11,070 nt of DNA, from the NCBI GenBank assembly GCA_031401675.1, contig JANNRR010000182.1, forward strand, positions 1-11,070. The letters are read 5' to 3'. Below the pieces are notes generated by a model, which saw only the letters and a list, made by a program, of their open reading frames with translations, had not been told where the DNA came from and did not search any database. Positions 1-6,354 of the stretch are shown here, piece by piece (position 1 is the first letter of the stretch; each line of letters begins with the position of its first letter). Both the position numbers and the translations under genes were made by a program. Source of the DNA: JANNRR01 sp031401675. GTDB taxonomy: Bacteria; Pseudomonadota; Alphaproteobacteria; Rhodobacterales; Rhodobacteraceae.

Positions 1-156
1 GGGCTTTTATTTGGCGTTTGATTTTTTTGTGCCCCCGGCCATTTCCCCCCCCCGGGGGGCGGGGCCATTGGGGTTGGGGGGGGGGGGGGGGGGGGGTTTG
101 GGTAGGGCGGGGGGGGGGGGGGGGGGGGGGGGGGCATGGCCCCGCCGCCGGATGGA
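1..156. other. Low-complexity poly-G contig-end sequence, no credible gene
   Basis: This stretch holds C/G homopolymers, including uninterrupted G-runs at about 76-96 (21 bases) and 109-134 (26 bases), separated by short T/A-containing scraps. No reading frame here gives a recognisable protein; apparent frames only encode poly-glycine, proline or arginine. Well-formed sequence starts at about 135-156, just after the 3' end of the substrate-binding protein gene. Long G-runs at a contig end are typical of failed base calls in two-colour sequencing or of poorly supported assembly ends. A genuine G-rich terminator or quadruplex tract is possible but less likely. Nothing should be inferred about the downstream neighbour of the transporter gene from these bases. 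Confidence 0.7.
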
Positions 157-1149
157 TCATGGCTTCAGGTCAATGCCGACGCCCTTGCCGACGAACGAGA
201 GGTTGACCGACGCGGTCCAGTCCACCGAGCCGTCGACAACGCCCGCCGTCACCATCTTGTCAAAGAAATCCTTAATCCGTGCTTCGGTCATCACGCCGAT
301 ACCCATGGTCTCGGTGTCGCCCGAATCGACGATGCCAGCCTCTTTCATCTTTTCAATGCCAAAGGCGATCTGCTCGTCGTTCATGTCGGGGTTGTCAGCC
401 TTGATCATGGCGTTGGCGGCGGCATTGTCGCCGTAGATATAGGTATACCAGCCCTTGATCGAACCATCGACAAAGCACTGCACCTGTTCGGGCTTGCCGG
501 AAATGGTGTCGGCCATGGTTTCGATTGTGGTGGAATAGGTGGAATAGCCGGCGTCGGCCAACAGCCAGATGTCGGGTTTGAAGCCGCCCTCCTTTTCGAC
601 CATCAGCGGTTCCGACGACAGGTAGCCCTGCATCCCGGAATCCTTGTCTGCAATGAACGGGGCCGGGTTGAAGGTGTAGGGCTGGCGCTGTTCCTCGGTA
701 AAGCCGTAAGCCTTGACCATCCACTGGTAAAAGCTGGCGTAACCCTGATCGCCGATCAGCAGCACCGGCAGGGTCTTCAACTCCTCGAAGCTCTTGACCC
801 GGCCGGGGTGGGTCACGATCACCTGAGGTTCCTTCTGGAAGGCGGCGGCGACGACGACGACCGGAATGCCTTCCTGCGCGGCGCTGAACACTTCCAGCAG
901 GTTGCCACCCATGTTGTAGTCGACCTTGCCCGCCAGCAGCAGCGCGCGGTTGTTGACCTGCGGCCCGCCGGGCTGGATGGTGACGTCAAGCCCGCAGGCG
1001 GCATAGGTGCCGTCGGCCACCGACTGGTAGAAGCCGCCGTGCTCGGCCTGCGCCAGCCAGTTGGTGCCGAACACCACGGCCTCGCCCGCGAGGGCGCTGC
1101 CGGCGGCGCCCATGAGGGCAAGGGAAAGTGCGGTTGACTTGAGCAGCAT
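157..1149 (-). CDS. ABC transporter periplasmic substrate-binding protein, NMT1/THI5-like
   Basis: A 330-residue protein that should bind a small ligand in the periplasm and hand it to an inner-membrane ABC permease. Residues 1-21 form a signal peptide (Lys4, hydrophobic core, AxA-type end before GEAVV) without a lipobox cysteine. The mature N-terminus has the NMT1/THI5-like signature, with NWLAQAEHGGFYQ at about 29-41 and GGPQVNNRALLLAGKVDY at about 61-78. Length is normal for the family. The start is firm: GGAGG lies five bases upstream of the ATG. Family members bind pyrimidines, riboflavin, sulfonates or other nitrogen heterocycles, so the ligand stays open. The permease and ATPase genes would be expected downstream (left), where the window degenerates into poly-G. 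The gene is divergent from the RidA and M20 hydrolase genes, which may act on the imported compound. The leader contains three 11-bp direct repeats. Confidence 0.88.
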   Translation of the reverse strand: MLLKSTALSLALMGAAGSALAGEAVVFGTNWLAQAEHGGFYQSVADGTYAACGLDVTIQPGGPQVNNRALLLAGKVDYNMGGNLLEVFSAAQEGIPVVVVAAAFQKEPQVIVTHPGRVKSFEELKTLPVLLIGDQGYASFYQWMVKAYGFTEEQRQPYTFNPAPFIADKDSGMQGYLSSEPLMVEKEGGFKPDIWLLADAGYSTYSTTIETMADTISGKPEQVQCFVDGSIKGWYTYIYGDNAAANAMIKADNPDMNDEQIAFGIEKMKEAGIVDSGDTETMGIGVMTEARIKDFFDKMVTAGVVDGSVDWTASVNLSFVGKGVGIDLKP

Positions 1150-1161
1150 GGAAACCTCCGA

Positions 1162-1194
1162 GTTGTTGCAGCGTTGTTGCAGCGTTGTTGCAGC
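1162..1194. repeat. Three perfect 11-bp direct repeats in the leader of the binding-protein gene
   Basis: The unit GTTGTTGCAGC (GCTGCAACAAC on the coding strand) is repeated three times without mismatch and without spacers. It ends 12 bases before the ATG of the substrate-binding protein, directly upstream of its GGAGG ribosome binding site. An 11-bp period puts each copy on about the same face of the helix, as in arrays of regulator half-sites. It lies so close to the start that it should be in the transcribed leader. A regulatory role is inference; simple slippage expansion is the alternative. Confidence 0.75.
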
Positions 1195-1381
1195 TTGGGG
1201 ACGGTAGTGCGCCAGAGCCGAAAGGTTAGGGGCAGTTGCGGGTTTCGGCCGCGATTAGTGTTGCCCTGCCCGGTTTTCAGGCGCCCATGGTGGCGGATGA
1301 TTGATCGGCGGGCAAGTGGCTCTGTGCATCCGGGCTGGGCAAGGTACGGGAAACCGGCGATGCTGGTCTCTTAGTTCGGAG

Positions 1382-1405
1382 CAGCAACCGGGCCAGCAAC
1401 CGGAC
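1382..1405. repeat. Two 12-bp tandem repeats in the leader of the RidA-family gene
   Basis: CAGCAACCGGGC is followed directly by CAGCAACCGGAC (one mismatch), and a third partial copy, CCAGCAACA, follows at about 1418-1426. The array ends about 34 bases before the RidA-family start, in the divergent spacer shared with the binding-protein gene. It shares a short GCAAC core with the 11-bp repeats on the other side of the spacer, which could be chance. I see no convincing -35/-10 pair in this 290-bp spacer. Confidence 0.5.
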
Positions 1406-1439
1406 CACCCGCAAGACCAGCAACAGGAAACGCGCGATC

Positions 1440-1829
1440 ATGAAGTCCCTGAACCCCGCCGGCATCAGCCCGCCCTTTGCCCGCTATGCTCACGGTGTCG
1501 AGGTGCCGCCGGGGGCGCGGCTGGTTCTGACCTCGGGGCAACTGGCGCTGACTCTGGATGGGCGCGTGCCCGACGGGGCCGAGGCGCAGGCACGGGCTTG
1601 CTTTGCCAATTGTGCCGCGATCCTTGCCGAGGCCGGGATGGGTCCCGCCGACTGCATCCGTATCAACGCCTACGTCACCGACCGCGCCCACATGGCGGGC
1701 TACATGGCGGTGCGCGACGTCTGGCTGCACGGGGTGGCGCGGTTGCCGGCCTCGACCCTCGTCATCGTGTCGGGCTTCACCCGGCCCGAGTTCCTGGTCG
1801 AGGTCGAGGTCACTGCCGCAGCCCCCTGA
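1440..1829 (+). CDS. RidA family (YjgF/YER057c/UK114) protein lacking the catalytic arginine
   Basis: A 129-residue single-domain protein of the RidA superfamily, whose archetype hydrolyses reactive enamine/imine intermediates as a trimer in the cytoplasm. Visible family features are LNPAGISPPFARYAHGVEVPPG at the N-terminus, LTSGQLALTLDGRVPDGAEAQARACFANCAAILAEAG in the middle, IRINAYVTD at 74-81, and the C-terminal PASTLVIVSGF...FLVEVEVTA strand. In deaminating RidA enzymes an arginine follows the conserved Pro-Ala (Arg105 in E. coli numbering). Here the aligned residue is Ser105, as in the Rid subfamilies that lack imine deaminase activity. The start is supported by AGGA 11 bases upstream. 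The gene precedes the M20 hydrolase on the same strand with a 261-bp gap, so co-transcription is possible but not tight. Family is confident; function is not. Confidence 0.88.
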   Translation: MKSLNPAGISPPFARYAHGVEVPPGARLVLTSGQLALTLDGRVPDGAEAQARACFANCAAILAEAGMGPADCIRINAYVTDRAHMAGYMAVRDVWLHGVARLPASTLVIVSGFTRPEFLVEVEVTAAAP

Positions 1830-1903
1830 CCCCGTGCCGCCCCGGCTTCTCTTTGGCTGAACTCCCCCGCCGGAGGCATCGCCGAGCCGGTCCGGCGCAG
1901 CCG

Positions 1904-1959
1904 GCCGGCAAGACAACGGCGCGCGCCACGGGCGCACCTCTGGATCAGGTCTTGCCGGC
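1904..1959. repeat. 11-bp inverted repeat between the RidA and M20 hydrolase genes
   Basis: GCCGGCAAGAC at 1904-1914 is matched by its exact complement GTCTTGCCGGC at 1949-1959, with a 34-base loop that is itself GC-rich. In RNA this would form a stable arm about 130 bases upstream of the M20 hydrolase start. No T-run follows, so it is not a classical terminator. The remainder of the 1830-2090 spacer shows no recognisable gene on either strand. Bases around 1849-1880 resemble half of the intergenic element seen near 3418. Confidence 0.5.
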
Positions 1960-2090
1960 AAGCGCAGAATTCGGGCCCCGGTTCCCGGCATGCTGTTGCC
2001 CCGGCGGGGCCGGCGGGGGGCGGTGGCTTCCAAGCGGGGTTTCCCTTTTGCCCCATTTCCGCTTTGCTGGCGCCGATCTGGGGGACCCCG

Positions 2091-3281
2091 ATGACCACAC
2101 GCGACATTCTGGACCGGCTGATCGGATTTGATACGGTCAGCGCCCTGCCGAACCGGGCGCTGATCGACTGGGTCCGCGATCTCTTGGCCAGTGCCGGGAT
2201 CACGTCGCTGCTGATCCCCGATGCCAGCGGCCACAAGGCCAACCTGTTCGCCACGGTCGGCGGGTCTGGAGGCGGCGGATCGGGAGGCGGCGGGTCGGGA
2301 GTGATGCTGTCGGGACATACCGATGTGGTGCCGGTCGAGGGCCAGGCCTGGACGCGCCCGGCCTTTGCCCTGACCGAGGCCGACGGCCGCTATTACGGGC
2401 GCGGCACCTGCGACATGAAGGGGTTTGTCGCCTGTGCGTTGTCGGCGATGCTGAAGGCGGCGGCTTCGGGCAAGGCCGGGATGCCGCTGAAAACCCCGCT
2501 GCATCTGGCGCTGAGTTACGACGAGGAGGTCGGCTGCATCGGTGTGGCCAGTCTGATCGACATGCTGGCGGTGGCGCCGGTGCGGCCGTTGATGTGCATT
2601 GTCGGCGAGCCGACCGGCATGCAGGTGGCGACCGGGCACAAGGGCAAGATCGGGGTGCGGGCGACCTTTACCGGTCGCGAGGGCCATTCGGCGCTGGCGC
2701 CTCTGGCGGTGAACGCGCTGCACATGGGGGCGGATTTCATCGGGGCGGTGCGGGCGTTGCAGGCGCGGGTTGAAGCCAACGGGGCACGGGACGGCGACTA
2801 TGACGTGCCCTATTCCACTCTGCATGTCGGGCGCATGCAGGGCGGGACCGCGCTGAACATCGTGCCCAACCTGTGCACGGTCGATTACGAGGTGCGCAAT
2901 CTGGCCGAGGACGACCCGCAGGCCTTGCTGGCCGAGTTGCGGGCGGCGGCGGCGGCGATCGTTGCCGCGACCGGCGCGGCCGAGGCGGCGGTCGAATATT
3001 CGGAATTGATGGCCTATCCCGGTCTGGGGACGCCGACGGATGCCGCCGTGGTGCGGTTCGTGCAATCGCTGACCGGTGCCAACGGCACGATCAAGGTGGC
3101 GTACGGCACCGAGGGCGGGCTGTTTTCGGCGCGGCTGGCGATCCCGACGGTGATCTGCGGACCGGGCAGCATGAGCCAGGGCCACAAGCCGGACGAGTGG
3201 GTCAGCCTGGACCAGATGGCGCGCTGCGAGGCGATGCTGGAGGCGTTGCTCGGGCGGCTGGTGGCGGGGCTCTGGATGTGA
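2091..3281 (+). CDS. argE: M20 family amidohydrolase, acetylornithine deacetylase (ArgE)-like
   Basis: A 396-residue cytoplasmic zinc hydrolase of the ArgE/DapE/CPG2 group, which removes the acyl or carbamoyl group from N-substituted amino acids; ArgE gives ornithine plus acetate. The complete active-site set is visible: His76 and Asp78 in SGHTDVV, Asp108 in GTCDMKG, the base Glu145 with ligand Glu146 in YDEEVGC, Glu173 in GEPTGM, and the late His365 in GHKPDEW. The dimerisation lid is marked by GREGHSALAP at 195-204. I chose the ATG at 2091 because GGGGGA lies six bases upstream; a TTG 27 bases earlier only adds residues outside the family. The protein is about ten residues longer than usual because of a glycine/serine linker at 57-70, just before the first zinc ligand. 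Since Rhodobacterales can carry several ArgE paralogues, the catabolic context favours a role on an N-acyl or N-carbamoyl substrate as much as arginine synthesis. Confidence 0.9.
   Translation: MTTRDILDRLIGFDTVSALPNRALIDWVRDLLASAGITSLLIPDASGHKANLFATVGGSGGGGSGGGGSGVMLSGHTDVVPVEGQAWTRPAFALTEADGRYYGRGTCDMKGFVACALSAMLKAAASGKAGMPLKTPLHLALSYDEEVGCIGVASLIDMLAVAPVRPLMCIVGEPTGMQVATGHKGKIGVRATFTGREGHSALAPLAVNALHMGADFIGAVRALQARVEANGARDGDYDVPYSTLHVGRMQGGTALNIVPNLCTVDYEVRNLAEDDPQALLAELRAAAAAIVAATGAAEAAVEYSELMAYPGLGTPTDAAVVRFVQSLTGANGTIKVAYGTEGGLFSARLAIPTVICGPGSMSQGHKPDEWVSLDQMARCEAMLEALLGRLVAGLWM
2259..2303 (+). repeat. 15-bp minisatellite encoding a (Gly4Ser)-like linker
   Basis: Three consecutive 15-bp units, at 2259-2273, 2274-2288 and 2289-2303, read GGC GGG TCT GGA GGC, GGC GGA TCG GGA GGC and GGC GGG TCG GGA GTG. 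They encode residues 57-71 of the M20 hydrolase, GGSGGGGSGGGGSGV. Since the unit is a multiple of three, expansion kept the frame. The insert sits in the loop before the SGHTDVV metal-binding strand. Confidence 0.85.
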
Positions 3282-3417
3282 GCTTTCGGCAGGGTGTCCA
3301 TTCGGGGTGGATCGGGGAGACTGGAGTTAGCCCACATCGAGCCTTCAGGAGCGCCTGCGGGCGAGGCGGCGGCGGCGGCGACGTCGAACTGGCCGGTTTG
3401 CCTGTGCCGGCAGGACC

Positions 3418-3432
3418 GGGGGCTTTGCCCCC
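3418..3432. terminator. GC hairpin in convergent spacer, possible bidirectional terminator / intergenic element
   Basis: GGGGGC-TTT-GCCCCC makes a perfect 6-bp stem between the convergent M20 hydrolase and alpha/beta hydrolase genes. The bases that follow, to about 3465 (GAACCCCAAGGATACTTGCG then CCGGAATGAAG), resemble a GC hairpin plus GGATATTT-GCC-GATGAAG module that I know as recurrent between genes in Rhodobacterales. There is no T-run, so termination is inferred from position and stem only. The rest of 3282-3515 shows no gene. Confidence 0.45.
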
Positions 3433-3515
3433 CGAACCCCAAGGATACTTGCGCCGGAATGAAGCCGGGACCAGACGGAAGCCGGGGCCGGAGCTCAGCC
3501 CGGAACAGGCGGTAC

Positions 3516-4361
3516 TCAGTCGATGAAGGCGCGGATGGCGGCGGTGTAGCCTGCCGGGTCTTGCAGCATGGCGAAATGGCTGGCCTCCGGCAGGATCACC
3601 TCGGTGCTGCCGGGGATCACGGCAGCCATATGGTCGGTGTGGGCGCGGGTGATCGCTTCGTCGTGGTCGCCGAGGACGATGGCGGTCGGGGTGGTGATCT
3701 TGGCAAGGTCGGCGTCGGGCCAGTTCGGCTGGGTCGCCCACATTTCTGCGATCTGGGTGACGAATGCGTCGAACTCGGCCGGGGTGGGTGACATTTTCAC
3801 GTAATCGGTGCCCATCCAGGTGATGTAGTTGCCGAAGGTTGCATTGGTGGCGACGGCAGGGTCGACGCCGTCAACGGTGACGTTGGCGGCGTGGGCGAAC
3901 AGCTTGTCGAGCCGTTCGGGGTGATGCAGCGCGATGTCGATGCCGATGATGCCGCCGTCTGACCAGCCGACCAGATCGACCTTGCCGATCTGGAGGTAAT
4001 CGAGGAGTGCCAGGTAGTCGGCGGCCATCAGGCTGTAGCCGTAGGGGTCGGCGTTGCGGCCGGAGCGGCCATGTCCGCGGCTGTCGGCGACCACGACCAG
4101 ATGATCCTGCATCAGGTCGGCGACCTGATGTGCCCAGAGGTCGGCGTGGCCGAGGCCGCCGTGGATCAAGAGGACCGGATCGCGGCCCTCGACGGCGGTG
4201 CCGTAGGTGGCAAAGTACATTTCGATGCCGTTGAGTGTGGCCGTGCCGCTGCTGGCGGCGACGGGCATGGCGGGGGGCGGGGGCAGGGTAAGCCAGCGAT
4301 CTTCGGCAAGGGCTGCGTTGGCGGAGAAAGCAATCGCGGCGACGAGGGGAAGGGCACGCAT
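3516..4361 (-). CDS. Secreted alpha/beta-fold hydrolase
   Basis: A 281-residue alpha/beta hydrolase with a Sec signal peptide (MRALPLVAAIAFSANAALA, cleavage expected after Ala19), so it should act in the periplasm or outside the cell. The fold markers run in order: oxyanion-hole HGG at 67-69, the nucleophile elbow GWSDGG with Ser134, acid Asp234 in LGDHDE, and His262 in EASHFAM. The Ser-Asp-His triad is therefore complete. It resembles the lipase/esterase, haloperoxidase-like branch; no substrate can be assigned. The start at 4361 is preferred over a frame extension to 4430 because AAAGGAG stands eight bases upstream and the signal peptide begins exactly there. A sigma-70-like promoter lies 30-59 bases upstream, so the gene can be transcribed independently of the CurA-like gene before it, 163 bp away. 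Confidence 0.88.
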   Translation of the reverse strand: MRALPLVAAIAFSANAALAEDRWLTLPPPPAMPVAASSGTATLNGIEMYFATYGTAVEGRDPVLLIHGGLGHADLWAHQVADLMQDHLVVVADSRGHGRSGRNADPYGYSLMAADYLALLDYLQIGKVDLVGWSDGGIIGIDIALHHPERLDKLFAHAANVTVDGVDPAVATNATFGNYITWMGTDYVKMSPTPAEFDAFVTQIAEMWATQPNWPDADLAKITTPTAIVLGDHDEAITRAHTDHMAAVIPGSTEVILPEASHFAMLQDPAGYTAAIRAFID

Positions 4362-4390
4362 CGGGGGCTCCTTTGGCCGATTGAGGCTCA

Positions 4391-4420
4391 AGGCTAGCAC
4401 GGGGCAGGCGTTCCGGTCAA
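4391..4420 (-). promoter_or_regulatory. Putative sigma-70-type promoter of the alpha/beta hydrolase gene
   Basis: On the minus strand TTGACC (4420-4415) and TAGCCT (4396-4391) are separated by 18 bases, close to the TTGACA-17-TATAAT consensus. The -10-like box ends 29 bases before the ATG at 4361, leaving room for a short leader with the AAAGGAG site. This is the only reasonably convincing -35/-10 pair I found in the window. Confidence 0.45.
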
Positions 4421-4524
4421 ACCAGCGCAAGGCGGTTCCGGACGGGCCATTCCTTGGCCCGTTGATCGCTTGCGGCGGCGGCAGGTCAGGATGCGGGTGC
4501 AGCGGTACGGCAGGTCAGACCGCT

Positions 4525-5562
4525 TCAGTCGAGGGGGCCGACGCGGATCACCGATTTGCCGAAGCTTTCGCCCGAGAGCATGCGCCCGAAGGCGGCGGGG
4601 GCGTTTTCGAGGCCGTCGGTGATATCCTCGCGATAATGGATCTTGCCGGCGGCGATCCAGCCCTGCATCTCGCTGGCGAAATCGGGATAGAGCGGGGCGA
4701 AATTGTCGAAGATGATGAAGCCGCGGATGGTGAGTTTCTTGCGCAGGATCGCGCCGAACAACAGCGGCAGGCGGTCGGGGCCGTCGGGCAGGCTGGTGGC
4801 GTTGTATTGCGAGACGATGCCGCAGACGGGGACGCGGGCGAACGAGTTGAGCAGCGGCAGGACGGCGTCGAACACCTTGCCGCCGACATTTTCATAGTAG
4901 ATGTCGATGCCCTTTGGCGTGGCGGCTTTGAGACGGGCAGGGAAGTCGGGGGATTTGTGGTCGATGCAGGCATCGAAGCCGAGGGTTTTGGTGGCGTAGG
5001 CGCATTTGTCGGGGCCGCCGGCAACGCCGATCGTGGTGCAGCCCCAAAGCTTGGCGATCTGGCCCACCGTGGCACCGACCGGGCCGGTGGCGGCAGCGAC
5101 CACCAGGGTTTCACCGGGTTCGGGCTTGCCGATTTCGCGCAGGCCGGCCCAGGCTGTGAAGCCGGGCATGCCGAGGACGCCGAGTGCCCAGGAGGGGTTT
5201 TGCGGATCGCGGCCGAGGTTGGTGACGCCGGTGCCATCGGACAGGGCATAATCCTGCCAGCCGCTGTAGCTGAGGACCGTGTCGCCCGGGGTGAAGCCTT
5301 TGACACTGGACGTGACGACCCTGGCGATGGTGCCGCCGACCATTGTGCCGCCGATGGCGACGGGCGGGGCGTAGGAGGGGGCGTCGCTCATCCGGCCGCG
5401 CATGTAGGGATCGAGCGACAGGTAGAGGGTGCGCAACAGCATCTGGCCGGGGCCGGCGGCGGGGACCGGGCCGGTTTCGAGCCGCAGGGTTTGCGGGGTG
5501 GGGGCACCGTGCGGGCGCATGGCGAGGGTGAAGCGGCGGTTCTGGCTGGGGGATTGTGGCAT
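4525..5562 (-). CDS. curA: NADP-dependent oxidoreductase, CurA/YncB-like (zinc-independent MDR)
   Basis: A 345-residue medium-chain dehydrogenase/reductase of the zinc-independent group that includes curcumin reductase CurA, prostaglandin reductase and plant 2-alkenal reductases. These enzymes use NADPH to reduce the C=C bond of alpha,beta-unsaturated carbonyls in the cytoplasm. Visible marks are LYLSLDPYMRGRMSD at 46-60, the catalytic-domain strand VGGTIARVV, the nucleotide-binding loop AAATGPVGATVGQIAKLWG at 156-174, and YYENVGGKVFDAVLPLL at 222-238. The zinc-binding cysteines of alcohol dehydrogenases are absent. Length equals that of E. coli CurA as I recall it. Start at 5562 is supported by AGGAG eight bases upstream; the open frame continues further but the added sequence is not family-like. 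The substrate is unknown. A decayed flavin reductase lies just upstream. Confidence 0.9.
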   Translation of the reverse strand: MPQSPSQNRRFTLAMRPHGAPTPQTLRLETGPVPAAGPGQMLLRTLYLSLDPYMRGRMSDAPSYAPPVAIGGTMVGGTIARVVTSSVKGFTPGDTVLSYSGWQDYALSDGTGVTNLGRDPQNPSWALGVLGMPGFTAWAGLREIGKPEPGETLVVAAATGPVGATVGQIAKLWGCTTIGVAGGPDKCAYATKTLGFDACIDHKSPDFPARLKAATPKGIDIYYENVGGKVFDAVLPLLNSFARVPVCGIVSQYNATSLPDGPDRLPLLFGAILRKKLTIRGFIIFDNFAPLYPDFASEMQGWIAAGKIHYREDITDGLENAPAAFGRMLSGESFGKSVIRVGPLD

Positions 5563-5692
5563 GGCGGGCTCCTGCTGGGATCGGGGGGACGGTAGCAGGG
5601 TTTCGCTGGGTGGCGCTATCTTGGATTGGGACCGGTGTGCGCCGGGCTCTGGCACAGGCTGCCGAGGGCGGCACTTCGGTGAGGGACCACCA

Positions 5693-6181
5693 GAGGGCGG
5701 CACAGGCGGGGTTGGCGCGGCGGAGCGGGGTTCGGGGAGCGGGGCGGCGGGCCTGACATACCCTGCTGATGCAGATGGGAGCTCTGTCGACGCAGCTGGA
5801 GGATTGGATGCGGCGGGCAAAGGCGAAATGCGGGTTTCGCATGCGGGGGGACCCTGAGGACATCGGTGCCCGGTTGATGCGGCCGCATCTGTCATTGGCG
5901 GGCCGGTCGAGACGGCCGGCGAAGGTGTCGGAGAGGCAGGATTGATCGTCGGGCATCAGGGTCGTCATGGAGCAGCTGTGGACGTGGAGGGTTTCGGCGG
6001 TGGCGGCACGGTGGTGGACGCAGACCAGCAGGGTGGAAGCCCCGACGTCGGCAGAACCCGAGGACTTCACAGAAACGATTGCACCGGCGCGGCCTGCGGT
6101 GCCATCAGTGGTGACGACATTCACTGGGGTGGCGACGCGGAACAAGCCGGCGATGAAGGGTTCAAGCAGAGGCGCGGTCAT
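5693..6181 (-). pseudogene. Decayed HpaC/RutF-like flavin reductase
   Basis: One minus-strand frame shows the remains of a flavin reductase domain over its normal length of about 163 residues. Recognisable blocks are ATPVNVVTTDG and AGRAGAIVSV (6130-6056), STLLVCVHHRAATAETLH (6033-5980), MPDDQSCLSDTFAGRL (5953-5906), a SGSPRMRNPHFAFARRI block near 5855-5803, and PLRRANPACAAL at the end, matching the usual PLLYANRAYxAL. Several normally invariant segments are lost: the NGVFxVNxL strand reads HSCSMTT, and the AFDCRI...THH region reads AFARRI...RAP. There is no stop where the domain ends; the frame runs on antisense through neighbouring DNA. No good ribosome binding site precedes the ATG at 6181. 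Such enzymes supply FADH2/FMNH2 to two-component monooxygenases, and the decayed HpaB-like gene upstream is the likely partner. A fast-evolving but functional reductase is the alternative. Confidence 0.7.
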
Positions 6182-6207
6182 CAGGGCTTCGGGTGTGCGG
6201 CGAGCCT

Positions 6208-6220
6208 GGGGCGCTGCCCC
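6208..6220. other. Small GC hairpin between the Rieske gene and the flavin reductase relic
   Basis: GGGGC-GCT-GCCCC forms a short stem in the 173-bp spacer downstream of the Rieske stop. It resembles the hairpin half of the intergenic element at 3418, in the opposite overall orientation. Without a T-run its role as terminator is uncertain. The rest of 6182-6354 contains no recognisable gene. Confidence 0.3.
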
Positions 6221-6354
6221 CCGCACGCCGCCGGCGCGGGCGTTCGTCGGTGAAATCCGTGACCGGGGGATTTCCGGGCGCTCTTCACCCCGGGTTACTC
6301 CCTGGAACACGGAAAGGGGAAGGGTAGGCCTGCCCCCGACCGGGTCCGGCGCCC

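Noticed and set aside
136..1137. Long plus-strand open frame of 333 codons over the transporter gene
   Set aside because: It is antisense to the substrate-binding protein, matches no family, and owes its openness to high GC; the minus-strand protein has a signal peptide and a good ribosome binding site.
1277..1465. Minus-strand 62-codon frame with a Leu/Arg/Val-rich stretch resembling a membrane helix
   Set aside because: The stretch is produced by the CAGCAAC tandem repeats read in antisense; many arginines interrupt it and it overlaps the RidA start.
1371..3185. Minus-strand open frame of 604 codons across the RidA and M20 genes
   Set aside because: Arginine/proline/histidine-rich composition typical of shadow frames, and the overlapping plus-strand genes carry complete family motifs.
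4207..5595. Plus-strand open frame of 462 codons over the CurA-like gene
   Set aside because: Glycine/alanine-rich shadow of the minus-strand oxidoreductase, no family motif and no ribosome binding site.
5563..5895. N-terminal extension of the CurA-like protein by about 110 codons
   Set aside because: The added sequence is Pro/Ala/Ser-rich, overlaps the end of the flavin reductase relic, and the internal ATG at 5562 has AGGAG at the right distance and gives the normal family length.
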